DNA of 64,000 nt from Saccharibacillus sp. CPCC 101409 (GCF_030518235.1 NZ_JAULSA010000001.1:62001-126000); one strand, 5' to 3'. Shown: positions 8,364 through 17,230, counted from the first letter of the stretch. The notes: generated by a model not told the origin, from the sequence alone. Translations and numbers: made by a program.

Positions 8364-10537
8364 GAACCGATCCGGCAACGCTTGAGATTATGCGCAGTTA
8401 TTACAACGCGATCGCAAGCGGCATGGGACATATCATCGAACGGACGTCGTTCACGACGTTCGTCAAGGAATCCGCCGACTTTGCGACGGCGCTGGCGGCT
8501 CCTTCCGGCGAATTCTACGTGTATCCGAAAACGGTCGGCGTCACCATTTTCCTCGGACTGAGCGTGGCGAAAGCCGTCGAGTCGGTCGGGCCGCTGGAAG
8601 AAGGCGATATCGTGATTACCAACGATCCGTACACGACGGACGGACTGGCAACGCATCTGCCCGACGTGCATGTGTTCAAGCCCGTTTTCTCGAACGGCGA
8701 ACTGATTTCCTACGCCTGGGCGTTCGTGCACTGCAGCGACGTGGGCGGCCTGGTGCCGTCCAGCATTTCGCCGGAAGCGACGGATATTCACCAGGAAGGG
8801 CTGCGCATCCCGCCGGTCAAGCTGTACCGGCGCGGCGAGCGCAGCGAAGACGTGTATACGTTCCTGAATGCGAACAGCCGCGTGCCGCAGCTGAACGAAG
8901 GCGACGTGCACGCGATGGTCGCCGCCGTCAACACCGCCGAGCAGCGCCTGCTCGGGTTGGTCGGCAAGTTCGGCGAGCAGGCGGTCAAAGACAGCATCGA
9001 AGACCTGATGGACCAGGGCGAAGAGCGGGCGCGCAAAGTCATCCGGCAGATTCCGGACGGTACCTACACTTTCGCGGACTATCTGGACGACGATATGCTG
9101 TCCGATACGCCGGTGCGGCTGGCGGTCGACGTGATCGTCGACGACGGGAGCATTACGCTCGACTTTACGAAGTGCGATCCGCAGGTAAGAACGGCGTTCA
9201 ATCTGGTCACGAACGGCAAGAAGCACTCGTTTCTGTACCAGGGACTGATCAACTACATGATCAGCGAAGATCCGTTTATTCCGGCCAACGGCGCGATCAC
9301 GCGGCCGATCTCGGTGATCTCGCCGGTCGGCACGCTGGTCAATCCGGTGTATCCGGCGGCGGTCGGCGTGCGGCATACGATCACGATGCGCATGTATAAC
9401 GTGGTGCTCGGCGCGCTGGCGCAGGCGATACCCGAACGGGTGCCGGCGGCCGGCGCGGGACAGTCGGCGATTGTGGTCTTGTCCACGCCGGACGCGGACA
9501 CCGGGACGCGCAATATGGCGGTCGTGCAGCCGATGGGCGGCGGAGGCGGCGGAGGCGGCGGCCAGAGCGATATGGACGGCGCGGACGGCATCGACCATGC
9601 GTCGGGCTTCCTGAAGAACACGCCGATCGAAAGTCTGGAGCAGCATATCGACATCCTGGTGAAACGTTACGAATTCCTGCCGGACACAGCCGGCGCGGGG
9701 CTGAGCCGGGGCGGACAAGCGATCCGGCTCGACTTCGAGATCGTGCGCGAGAACTCGATCGTCACCGCCCGCGGCATGGAGCGGCTTCGCTTCCATCCGT
9801 GGGGCCTTGCCGGCGGAACGGCCGGCTCGCTGGGCCGCGTCGTGCTGAATCCCGGCACGCCGCAGGAGCGGCAGCTGCCGAAGATCAGCGTGCTGCATCC
9901 GCAGCCGGGCGACGTGGTCAGCATCCTGTCGCCGGGCGGAGGCGGCTGGGGCGACCCGCTGCTGCGACATCCGTCGCGGGTCGCGTCGGATGTCGCAGCC
10001 GGCCTGATCGCGCCGGACGCGGCGCTGGCGCAGTACGGCGTGGCGCTGGTCCGCGCAGGCGCGGACTGGGACGTCGACGCCGCCGCGACGGAAGCGGAGC
10101 GCGGTCGCCTTGCGGCCGAGCGCGATGCTCGGCCTGGCAGCGGCGGCAAGCCGGAGCTTGGGATAACACCGTCTCAAGAAGCAGGCGGGGCGGCCGGCAG
10201 TGCGGATCGCGAAGGCGGGGAAAACGCCGGCACGGTGCGGCTGACGGAAGGTTCGGCGTCCGCGCGCACGGCGGACGATACGGAGTCGTCCGCTCCGGAG
10301 ACGCGGATCGACTTCGGTCCGGCGCGGATTGCTTACGAGGCGGTCTGGACGCCGGAAGCCAGCGACGAGCTGGCGCGGCTGCTTTATGAACTTCCGCCGA
10401 CGCAGCGCGCGGCGCGCAAGCAGCGGGTGCACGAACGCGCGGCCGAGCTGTACCCGGAAGACGCGCTGGACGCGGACAAAGTCCGCGCGGTCTGGGCCGA
10501 ATTCGCGGCCGCCGCATCGGCGGGCAGCCGGCTCTAA
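8360..10537 (+). CDS. hyuB: hydantoinase/oxoprolinase family protein, B subunit with C-terminal extension
   Basis: A 725-residue HyuB, longer than the usual 520-600. The core runs to about residue 545 and ends in the typical GGGGWGDPL motif; a long Gly run lies near residues 394-401. Beyond the core, residues about 575-660 are Ala/Gly/Glu-rich and look disordered, and the last 70 or so form a charged helical tail ending in an Ala-rich segment. HyuB is the partner of HyuA, and the two are translationally coupled (ATGA overlap). The extension is the odd part: the end of the conserved domain is clear, but no known motif is visible after it. Confidence 0.9.
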   Translation: MRTDPATLEIMRSYYNAIASGMGHIIERTSFTTFVKESADFATALAAPSGEFYVYPKTVGVTIFLGLSVAKAVESVGPLEEGDIVITNDPYTTDGLATHLPDVHVFKPVFSNGELISYAWAFVHCSDVGGLVPSSISPEATDIHQEGLRIPPVKLYRRGERSEDVYTFLNANSRVPQLNEGDVHAMVAAVNTAEQRLLGLVGKFGEQAVKDSIEDLMDQGEERARKVIRQIPDGTYTFADYLDDDMLSDTPVRLAVDVIVDDGSITLDFTKCDPQVRTAFNLVTNGKKHSFLYQGLINYMISEDPFIPANGAITRPISVISPVGTLVNPVYPAAVGVRHTITMRMYNVVLGALAQAIPERVPAAGAGQSAIVVLSTPDADTGTRNMAVVQPMGGGGGGGGGQSDMDGADGIDHASGFLKNTPIESLEQHIDILVKRYEFLPDTAGAGLSRGGQAIRLDFEIVRENSIVTARGMERLRFHPWGLAGGTAGSLGRVVLNPGTPQERQLPKISVLHPQPGDVVSILSPGGGGWGDPLLRHPSRVASDVAAGLIAPDAALAQYGVALVRAGADWDVDAAATEAERGRLAAERDARPGSGGKPELGITPSQEAGGAAGSADREGGENAGTVRLTEGSASARTADDTESSAPETRIDFGPARIAYEAVWTPEASDELARLLYELPPTQRAARKQRVHERAAELYPEDALDADKVRAVWAEFAAAASAGSRL

Positions 10538-10740
10538 CGGAACCGGCCGACGCTAATCCGCCGTTTACGCCGCTGCGCGGAAGCTAACGGAACTCAGGAG
10601 CGCTAATCGTCGGATTTCGGGCTTGCGGCCGTTTTTTTCGACCCGATAAGCGCGCCTCGTTCCGTTAGAATTCCGCAGAGGCCCAAAAGAGTGAAATAGC
10701 GGCGCTGTGTTCCGTTAGACCGTTAGACGCTATTTCATTC
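10534..10740. repeat. palindromic intergenic repeat with CTAACGGAAC units
   Basis: CTAACGGAAC occurs at 10534-10543 (overlapping the hyuB stop) and 10584-10593, and its reverse complement GTTCCGTTAG at 10659-10668 and 10709-10718. The middle pair is part of longer arms (GGAAGCTAACGGAACTCAGG against its complement around 10656-10675). The right end has GAAATAGC/GCTATTTC, a possible transcription stop before the importer genes. Confidence 0.7.
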
Positions 10741-10781
10741 ATTCGTTCATTCATCTTATTCCTATTCGAGGGGGCATTTAT

Positions 10782-11891
10782 ATGCGTTTAAAGAAAAAAT
10801 GGTCGTTTTCCGCATTGGCATTGAGTTTGACACTGGCGGTATCGGGCTGCGGCGCGGCGGGCGACACGCAGAGCGCGGACGGCGGAGAGCCGAAAGCCAC
10901 GGATACGGTCGTCATCGGCGTTTCGGGCGGCGCGTGGGAAGAAAATATCCGCTCGGCGGCGCTGGACCAGTTTGAAAAAGACACCGGCATCAAAGTGGAA
11001 GTCGTCGCCGGGACGGACGCCGAATGGTTCCCGAAACTGAAAGCGGCGAACGGCAATAATCCGAGTTACGACGTGCTGGTGCTCCAGCCGGATACGATCG
11101 AACGCGCGGCGGCGGCCAACCTGCTTCAACCGCTCGATACCGAGCACGTGCCGAATCTGGCGGATCTGTATCCGTCGGTGCAGGATCGTTTTACCAAAGA
11201 CGGCAGTGTTTACGCGGCGGGCTTCAGCATGGGGCAGCTCGGCCTGGCTTACCGCAAAGATCTGGTGCAGACGCCTCCGACCAAATGGACCGACCTGTGG
11301 AACGAAGAATATAAAGGCCATGTGGCGATCTCGTCTCCGACCTACTCGGCGGGCCTGCAGTTCTTCTCCGGCCTGATCGGCGCTCTCGGCGGCAAAGCGG
11401 ACAACGCGGCCGACGTGGACAAGACGTTCGCCAAGCTGGCCGAGCTGAAAAGCAGCGCGGTCGCGTTCCCGGACAACGCCGGTTCGATCCAGACGCTGCT
11501 TGAACGCGGCGACGCGTGGATCGTGCCGATGTGGGACGGACGCACATTCGCGATGGCGGACGGCGGTCTCGACGTAGGCTTCGCGTATCCGGAAGACGGT
11601 CCGGTCGCCGCGGTGGCGAGCTGGACGATTGCCAAAGGCAGCCCGAACCTGGCGAACGCCTACAAGCTGGTCGATTACCTGTCCAGCCCGGACGTGCAGA
11701 AGAAATTCTCGGATCTGTCCCTGTACGGCATGACGAACAAGAACGTGGAATACAGCGATTCGCTCAAAGAACGCGTGCAGGTCGGCGAAGACGCGTATAA
11801 GAAACTCACCTGGGTCGATTACAGCGTCGCCACGCCGAACCTGGCCGACTGGACGAACCGCTGGACCGAGGCGCTGGGCGGTGGGCAGTAA
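10782..11891 (+). CDS. ABC transporter substrate-binding lipoprotein, PotD-like
   Basis: A 369-residue solute-binding protein. The start at 10782 follows GAGGGGGC; the N-terminus RLKKKWSF is followed by a hydrophobic stretch and lipobox AVSGC, so it is anchored outside the membrane. The mature part has the VVIGVSGGAWEE opening and YDVLVLQPD strand of extracellular binding proteins for spermidine/putrescine or related compounds. The next three genes encode the ATPase and two permeases, so this is the ligand receptor of a complete importer. Position right after hyuAB suggests that the ligand is the substrate of HyuA-HyuB rather than a polyamine; this is inference. Confidence 0.88.
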   Translation: MRLKKKWSFSALALSLTLAVSGCGAAGDTQSADGGEPKATDTVVIGVSGGAWEENIRSAALDQFEKDTGIKVEVVAGTDAEWFPKLKAANGNNPSYDVLVLQPDTIERAAAANLLQPLDTEHVPNLADLYPSVQDRFTKDGSVYAAGFSMGQLGLAYRKDLVQTPPTKWTDLWNEEYKGHVAISSPTYSAGLQFFSGLIGALGGKADNAADVDKTFAKLAELKSSAVAFPDNAGSIQTLLERGDAWIVPMWDGRTFAMADGGLDVGFAYPEDGPVAAVASWTIAKGSPNLANAYKLVDYLSSPDVQKKFSDLSLYGMTNKNVEYSDSLKERVQVGEDAYKKLTWVDYSVATPNLADWTNRWTEALGGGQ

Positions 11892-13204
11892 TGAGCGGAA
11901 TCCGCATTCAGGAGATTAGCAAAACGTTCGGCGACCAGACGGCGCTCAGCCATGTCGATCTGGAAGTCTTCGAGGGGGAGTTCTTCTCCCTGCTCGGCCC
12001 CAGCGGCTGCGGCAAAACGACGCTTCTGAATATGATCGCCGGCTTTCTGGAGCCGACGACGGGCGGGATCTTTATCGGGGGCCGGGAAGTGACCGGCCTT
12101 CCGCCTTACCGGCGCGAGATCGGGATGGTGTTCCAGGATTACGCGCTGTTCCCGCATTTGTCGGTCAGCGACAATGTCGCGTACGGTCTGCGCATCCGCA
12201 AAGTCCCGCGTAAAGAAGTGCAGGAGAGAGTGCGTGAAAGCCTCGCGCTCGTACAGCTTGAAGCGTACGCTTCGCGCATGCCGCACCAGCTCAGCGGCGG
12301 CCAGCGCCAGCGCGTGGCGATCGCCCGCGCGCTGGCGATCCGTCCGGCGGTGCTGCTGCTGGACGAGCCGCTCAGCAACCTGGACGCCAAGCTGCGCAAA
12401 GACATGCAGACCGAGCTGCGCAATATCCAGCGCCGCACGGGCATTACCACGATCCTGGTCACGCACGACCAGGAAGAAGCGCTCAGCCTGTCGGACCGGA
12501 TCGGCATCCTCGGCGACGGACGGCTCCAGCAGCTCGGCACGCCGCTGGACGTGTACCGGCGGCCTTCGAACCGCTTTGTGGCCGAGTTTATCGGCCAGGT
12601 GAACCTGATCGCGGCCGCGCCGGAGGCCGCCTCGGCGGCGGGCGGCAGCTCGCCCGCCGAAGCGCCGCTCGGCGCTGCGGGCACGGCGCCTTATGCCGCG
12701 CCGGCCGTCCGCGAAGGCGGCGCGAACCTCGCCGCCTTCGCCGCGGCGCAGCTGCAGGCCGCGCCGGGCGAGCCGCTGCGGCTGCTCGCCGACCTCGCCG
12801 CGCCCGAAGGCGGCGCGGCTGCCTTTTCCGGCGCGCCTGCGTCCGCGCCTGCCGCCGCTTCCGCTTCGCCGGCTGCGCCCGGCTCCGCCGCGATTTCGGC
12901 GTCCGCCCCCGGAGCCGTTTCGCCCCAATCCGGCGAAACGCTGTTCATGCTCCGCCCCGAGCGCATCCGCGTCGCCGCGGCGGGCGAAGGCGCCGGCGTG
13001 AACCGTACGCCGGCTGCCGTATCCGGCGTCAGCTACGCCGGCAACGTGCTGCGCATCCGGTTCGAGCTGGCCGGCAGCGGATCGCTGACGGTGCACGCGT
13101 CGGACCCGGACTTTCCGGCGCTGCCGGAACCGGGGCAGGTGTATGACCTGTACTGGCGTCCGCAGGACCTGATTCCGGTCCTGCCCGGGGAGGGTCCGTT
13201 ATGA
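11891..13204 (+). CDS. ABC transporter ATPase, PotA-like, with Ala/Pro-rich insertion
   Basis: A 437-residue ATPase. Walker A GPSGCGKTT, Q-loop VFQDYALFPH, signature LSGGQRQR, Walker B LLLDEPLSNLD and H-loop VTHDQEE are intact. Normal PotA/FbpC proteins pass from FIGQVN directly into the TOBE domain. Here about 110 residues (about 240-348), almost entirely Ala, Gly, Pro and Ser, separate FIGQVN from FMLRPERIRV. The nucleotide-binding domain and the final TOBE segment are both in frame, so the insertion looks tolerated rather than damaging. The gene overlaps the stop of the binding protein by one base and the permease start by four. Confidence 0.93.
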   Translation: MSGIRIQEISKTFGDQTALSHVDLEVFEGEFFSLLGPSGCGKTTLLNMIAGFLEPTTGGIFIGGREVTGLPPYRREIGMVFQDYALFPHLSVSDNVAYGLRIRKVPRKEVQERVRESLALVQLEAYASRMPHQLSGGQRQRVAIARALAIRPAVLLLDEPLSNLDAKLRKDMQTELRNIQRRTGITTILVTHDQEEALSLSDRIGILGDGRLQQLGTPLDVYRRPSNRFVAEFIGQVNLIAAAPEAASAAGGSSPAEAPLGAAGTAPYAAPAVREGGANLAAFAAAQLQAAPGEPLRLLADLAAPEGGAAAFSGAPASAPAAASASPAAPGSAAISASAPGAVSPQSGETLFMLRPERIRVAAAGEGAGVNRTPAAVSGVSYAGNVLRIRFELAGSGSLTVHASDPDFPALPEPGQVYDLYWRPQDLIPVLPGEGPL

Positions 13205-14106
13205 GCGAACAGGGTACGCGAAGAATAAGCGCAAAGCGCGGGAAAGCAAGCGCAGGGCTGTTCCAGTGGCTGCTGCTGTCGCCTTCGCTGCTCTTCCTGA
13301 CGCTGTTTCTGCTCGTCCCGTTCGTCATGCTGCTCGTACTCAGCTTCCGCGACGTGGACAGCCTGCTGACCGTGCTGCCGACTTACAGCTTTTCGCAGTA
13401 TATCGACGTGTTTACGACGCCCGCTTACTCGCGGACGATCGGGTCCACGCTGTGGATGGCGCTCGTTACGACCGGGATCTGCGTGCTGATGGCTTACCCC
13501 GCGGCTTACCTGCTCGTGCGCACGCCGAGCCGGGGGCTGCGGACGTTCTTCTATATTCTGCTGGTGTCGCCGCTGCTCACAAGCGTCGTCATCCGCACGT
13601 TTGCCTGGATCGTGCTGCTGGCGCAAAACGGTCTGGTCAACGAAGTGCTGATAAACCTGCACCTGATCAACAAGCCGCTGTCGCTGCTGTGGAACATGAA
13701 CGCGGTCATTATCGCGTACGTGCAGGTCATGCTGCCGTTCGCCGTGCTGCCGCTGGCGACGTCGATGGGCGAGATTCCGCCGAATCTGCGGCGCGCTTCG
13801 ATGATTCTCGGCGCGGGGCGCATCCGCACCTTTTTCCGCGTGACGCTGCCGCTGACCATTCCGGGCATGCTGTCCGGCGCGGTGATCGTATTCTCGCTGG
13901 CGGCGGGCAGCTATATCACGCCGCTGCTCGTCGGCGGGCGGCTTCAGCCGCTGCTGCCGCTGGCGATCTACCAGCAGGCGGTGCAGGTGTTCAACCTGCC
14001 GCTCGCGGCCGCGATGTCGATCACGCTGCTGCTGATCGTCGGCATCTTCGTGGCGCTGGCCGGCTGGGCGACCAAACGATGGGAAGGGAGAATGCGCGAT
14101 GTCTGA
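13201..14106 (+). CDS. ABC transporter permease, PotB-like
   Basis: A 301-residue inner-membrane permease with about six hydrophobic segments, starting after a short basic N-terminus. The cytoplasmic EAA-type loop, which contacts the ATPase, is recognisable around SMGEIPPNLRRASMILGAG. It overlaps the ATPase stop by four bases and the next permease start by eight. It forms one half of the channel of the importer encoded at 10.8-15 kb. Confidence 0.9.
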   Translation: MSEQGTRRISAKRGKASAGLFQWLLLSPSLLFLTLFLLVPFVMLLVLSFRDVDSLLTVLPTYSFSQYIDVFTTPAYSRTIGSTLWMALVTTGICVLMAYPAAYLLVRTPSRGLRTFFYILLVSPLLTSVVIRTFAWIVLLAQNGLVNEVLINLHLINKPLSLLWNMNAVIIAYVQVMLPFAVLPLATSMGEIPPNLRRASMILGAGRIRTFFRVTLPLTIPGMLSGAVIVFSLAAGSYITPLLVGGRLQPLLPLAIYQQAVQVFNLPLAAAMSITLLLIVGIFVALAGWATKRWEGRMRDV

Positions 14107-14959
14107 CAATCATATCCCGGCAAACGGCTCTTCGGTTTCCGGCAGCTCCGCGCCTCGCCCGCGCAAACGCCGCCGCATCAGTCCGCTGACGATCGCGATC
14201 TGGGCGGCCGGACTGCTGGTGTACGGATTCCTGATCGTGCCCGTGCTGGTCATTTTCCTGTCGGCGTTCAGCCCGCAGGAATATCCGCAGTTTCCGCCGG
14301 AAAGCTTGTCGGTGCGCTGGTTCGAATCGCTGTTTACGAGCCGCCAGTGGCACAGCGCGCTGTGGAACAGCGCCCTGCTGCTGCTGATTGTCACGCCGCT
14401 GACGGTGATTCTGGGCACGGGCGCGGCTTACGCGCTCGGCCGGCTCCAGTTCCGCGGCAAACAGCTGCTGCAATCGTTCATGCTGTCGCCGCTGATGATT
14501 CCGCAGGTCGTGCTGGGTATCGCGCTGCTGTACGAATTGACGACGCTGCGGCTGATCAACTCGATCTGGGGACTGGTCATCGGGCATATGATCGTGGCGT
14601 TTCCGTATGTGGTCCGCACGGTCAGCGTCAGCGTATCGAGCCTCGATTCCAAGCTGGAGCTGGCTTCGATGAGCCTCGGCGCGGGACCCGTGTCCACATT
14701 TCGCCGCATTACGCTGCCGCTGATCCGTCCGGGCATCGTGGCCGGCGCGATCTTCTCGGCAGTGACTTCGTTCGGCGAAGTCTCGATCAGCTTGTTCGTA
14801 TCCTCGCCGAAGACGATCACCGTCCCGGTACGGATCTTCGGTTATATCGACCAGACGTTCGACCCTTCGGTCAACGCGATCTCCGTGATCTTTATCGTCC
14901 TGGCGGTCGCGGCGCTGATCGTGATCGACCGGACGATCGGCCTGACCAAAGTCATGTAA
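14099..14959 (+). CDS. ABC transporter permease, PotC-like
   Basis: A 286-residue permease that pairs with the preceding one. The N-terminal 25 residues are Ser/Pro/Arg-rich and cytoplasmic, followed by about six membrane spans; the EAA-type loop is LASMSLGAGPVSTFRRITLP. Closely packed with the preceding gene (8-base overlap). A 14-bp perfect stem follows the stop and may reduce transcription into the amidohydrolase gene. Confidence 0.9.
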   Translation: MSDNHIPANGSSVSGSSAPRPRKRRRISPLTIAIWAAGLLVYGFLIVPVLVIFLSAFSPQEYPQFPPESLSVRWFESLFTSRQWHSALWNSALLLLIVTPLTVILGTGAAYALGRLQFRGKQLLQSFMLSPLMIPQVVLGIALLYELTTLRLINSIWGLVIGHMIVAFPYVVRTVSVSVSSLDSKLELASMSLGAGPVSTFRRITLPLIRPGIVAGAIFSAVTSFGEVSISLFVSSPKTITVPVRIFGYIDQTFDPSVNAISVIFIVLAVAALIVIDRTIGLTKVM

Positions 14960-14963
14960 GCTT

Positions 14964-14999
14964 CGAAGCCCGATAATTCTCGCGGATTATCGGGCTTCG
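14964..14999 (+). terminator. hairpin after permease gene, possible attenuating stop
   Basis: Perfect arms CGAAGCCCGATAAT and ATTATCGGGCTTCG with an 8-base loop. There is no T run after it, so it is more likely an RNA-stability or partial-termination element between the importer and the M20 gene. Confidence 0.55.
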
Positions 15000-15028
15000 T
15001 TAATTCATTGCAAGGAGGCGGTACCCGA

Positions 15029-16213
15029 ATGAGCAATCTTGAAAAATGGCTGTCCCGCGCGGACGAAACCGATGCCCGCGTCAGGGAATGGCGGCGGCAC
15101 TTCCACCGCTATCCCGAGCTGTCGTTCGAAGAGCACGAAACGTCCCGCTACATTTACGAAACGCTGGAGAACATCGGCGGGTTCGAGCTGTCCCGGCCGA
15201 CGCCGACCAGCGTAGTCGCGCGCCTGTCCGGCGGCCGGCCCGGCCCGGTGCTGGCGCTGCGGGCAGATATCGACGCGCTGGCGATCCATGAAGAAAACAC
15301 ATTCGAATTCGCGTCCGAGCGTCCCGGCGTCATGCACGCCTGCGGACACGATTCGCACGCGGCGGTGCTGCTGGGCGCGGCACAGATTCTGGCGGCCGAG
15401 CGTCAATCGCTGCGCGGCGAGCTGCGTCTGATCTTTCAGCACGCGGAAGAAACGCCTCCCGGCGGCGCGCAGGAACTGGTGGAAGCCGGCGTGCTGGACG
15501 GCGTCGACGCGATCTTCGGCCTGCATCTGCTGAGCTGGCTGGACACGGGCAGGATCGGGTTGATCGAGGGCGCGGTAATGGCCGCGACCGACAATTTCGA
15601 TCTGACCGTGCGCGGAAACGGAGGCCACGCCGCTTACCCGCATCACGGCGCCGACGCGATCGCCGCGTCCGCCCAGGTGATCGCCAATTTGCAGCATATC
15701 GTCGCCCGCCAGACCGACCCGATGCAGCAGGCCGTGCTGTCCGTCACCCGCATCCGCGGAGGCGAAGCGTATAACGTTTTCCCGGAAAAAGTCGAGATCG
15801 GCGGCACAGTCCGTTCGTTCGACCCGGAGCTGCGCGAAGACCTGCTGCGGCGCATCCGCCACACCGCCGGCCATATCGCCCAAGCGCACGGCGCTTCCGT
15901 CGAATTGTCGGTGCAAAAAGGCTATCCGGCGCTCTACAACGACGCTTCCCTGGTCGCCCTGGCCGAACGCGTGACCGTCTCGCAGTTCGGCGAAGCTTCG
16001 ATCGAACGCTCCAAACCCACAATGGGCGCCGAAGACTTCGCCGCCTATACCCGACAAATCCCCGGAGCCTTTATCTACATCGGCGCCCGCAGCGAAGCCA
16101 AAGAAAGCCATTATCCTCACCACCACCCCCGCTTTACCGTAGACGAAGACGGCATGAAAACCGCTTTACGCTTCTGGCTGGCCCTCGTCGACCAATGGCA
16201 GCTCGAGCATTAA
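15029..16213 (+). CDS. M20 family amidohydrolase (N-acyl or N-carbamoyl amino acid hydrolase type)
   Basis: A 394-residue metal-dependent hydrolase. The start at 15029 has AAGGAGG 10 bases upstream. Motifs of the M20D/HipO group are present: MHACGHDSHAAVLLG (metal-binding His-Asp), HAEETPPGGAQE (catalytic Glu pair), a dimerisation domain beginning GGHAAYPHHGADAI, and a late MGAEDFAAY metal motif. The family cleaves N-acyl, indole-conjugated or carbamoyl amino acids. Its place after hyuAB and the importer suggests it releases the free amino acid from the ring-opened product. It is the last gene of this block. Confidence 0.9.
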   Translation: MSNLEKWLSRADETDARVREWRRHFHRYPELSFEEHETSRYIYETLENIGGFELSRPTPTSVVARLSGGRPGPVLALRADIDALAIHEENTFEFASERPGVMHACGHDSHAAVLLGAAQILAAERQSLRGELRLIFQHAEETPPGGAQELVEAGVLDGVDAIFGLHLLSWLDTGRIGLIEGAVMAATDNFDLTVRGNGGHAAYPHHGADAIAASAQVIANLQHIVARQTDPMQQAVLSVTRIRGGEAYNVFPEKVEIGGTVRSFDPELREDLLRRIRHTAGHIAQAHGASVELSVQKGYPALYNDASLVALAERVTVSQFGEASIERSKPTMGAEDFAAYTRQIPGAFIYIGARSEAKESHYPHHHPRFTVDEDGMKTALRFWLALVDQWQLEH

Positions 16214-16279
16214 TCCTCAAAGTAAGCCCGATCTCTTATCCTCCGGCCGCCGAAACCAAGGCGGCCCGCTCCTCCACCC

Positions 16280-16597
16280 ACCAAAAAAACTCAAAAAAAG
16301 ACCCCGATACCGGAACGCCGGTATTCGGGGTCTTAATATGTTGAGAAAGTCTGATTTTTATAAAAACCGAATAAGCGGAGGGAGAAATTCAGTGAAGGAA
16401 CGATAGTGATCGCCTTTGAAACCGGGAAGATTCCACTGGAATCTAATCGATCTTCCTGGTTTCAACACGCGACCGCAACGAATTTCTCCCGCAGCCCACA
16501 CACGATTCTTATACGAATAGGACTTTCTTGACATCCTAAGACCGAGAACCCCGGTCAACCCGGTATCGAAGTCTTTTTTTGAGAAAAACCAAAAAAA
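16280..16597. repeat. 294-bp symmetric foldback element with flanking direct repeats
   Basis: The segment 16290-16583 is one long imperfect palindrome centred on GATTCCACTGGAATC (16429-16443). Outer ends are CTCAAAAAAAGAC and GTCTTTTTTTGAG; further in, GATACCGG/CCGGTATC, GAAAGTC/GACTTTC, GGGAGAAATTC/GAATTTCTCCC and GAAACCGGGAAGAT/ATCTTCCTGGTTTC pair at matching distances. ACCAAAAAAA is repeated directly outside both ends (16280-16289 and 16588-16597), like a target-site duplication. It has no gene, so a foldback/MITE-type element is the best description. The left end also contains a terminator-like hairpin (16298-16333). Confidence 0.8.
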
Positions 16598-16600
16598 GGA

Positions 16601-16655
16601 TTGACGAACCCTCGCATCGAGTCTATATTAAACGTATCAAATAGATATATCGTTT
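16601..16655 (+). promoter_or_regulatory. padR promoter with candidate PadR operator
   Basis: TTGACG (16601-16606), 17-bp spacer, TATATT (16624-16629). Immediately downstream, AAACG (16630-16634) and CGTTT (16651-16655) form an inverted repeat around an AT-rich centre that also repeats TAGATAT. Position over the transcription start suits autorepression. Confidence 0.65.
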
Positions 16656-16699
16656 AGATATAAATCTGAAACGGTTCGAATAAACGGGAGGCTGAAAAA

Positions 16700-17230
16700 A
16701 TGCTGGAGCAGGTAGCTCTGGGCGTGCTGATGCAGCAGCCGATGAGCGGATACGATATCAAGAAAGTGATCGACAGTTCGGTGGGCCTTTTCTACAAAGC
16801 GAGTTTCGGCAGTTTGTACCCGGCGCTCGGACGGTTGACGGACAAAGGCATGGTCAGCTTAACGGAACTGGAAGACAGCAAGAACAAGAAGATTTACACG
16901 ATCGAAGAACCGGGACGGGCCGAATTTATAAGCTGGCTCCAAGAACCGCTGGAAGGCACGCGCAACGCGCACCTGATCAAGATCTTTTTCTACGATTACT
17001 TGGATGAAGAAACGAGGCAGTTCCGTCTGGCCGAATACGAAGCGGGACTGCGCGGCAAGATGGGACAGATCAAAGCGGTACAGGGAATCGTGGCCGGAGA
17101 GCTGGAGCAGATCGACAACCCCGACGATTATTATTACCGCATATCGGTGCTGAGTTACGGCTTGAAGCATTATGAGATGGAACAAAAATGGATCGCGCAG
17201 ATCAAAGAGAGGATGAATCTAAATGACTGA
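16700..17230 (+). CDS. PadR family transcriptional regulator
   Basis: A 176-residue PadR-type repressor with GGGAGG 8 bases upstream. The winged helix is in the first 85 residues (MSGYDIKKVIDSS, then SFGSLYPALGRLTDKGMV), and the C-terminal half is the long-helix dimerisation domain of PadR subfamily 2. Such regulators usually repress a membrane protein or exporter next to them and respond to a small toxic ligand. Here the next gene, a CPBP membrane protease, overlaps by 8 bases and is the obvious co-regulated partner. Confidence 0.92.
   Translation: MLEQVALGVLMQQPMSGYDIKKVIDSSVGLFYKASFGSLYPALGRLTDKGMVSLTELEDSKNKKIYTIEEPGRAEFISWLQEPLEGTRNAHLIKIFFYDYLDEETRQFRLAEYEAGLRGKMGQIKAVQGIVAGELEQIDNPDDYYYRISVLSYGLKHYEMEQKWIAQIKERMNLND

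Noticed and set aside
14964-14999. Full rho-independent terminator separating the amidohydrolase from the importer operon
   Set aside because: Strong stem but no T run; recorded as a hairpin with possible attenuation only.
16358-16558. Minus-strand open frame within the foldback element
   Set aside because: Lies inside a palindrome, so coding potential is an artefact of symmetric sequence.
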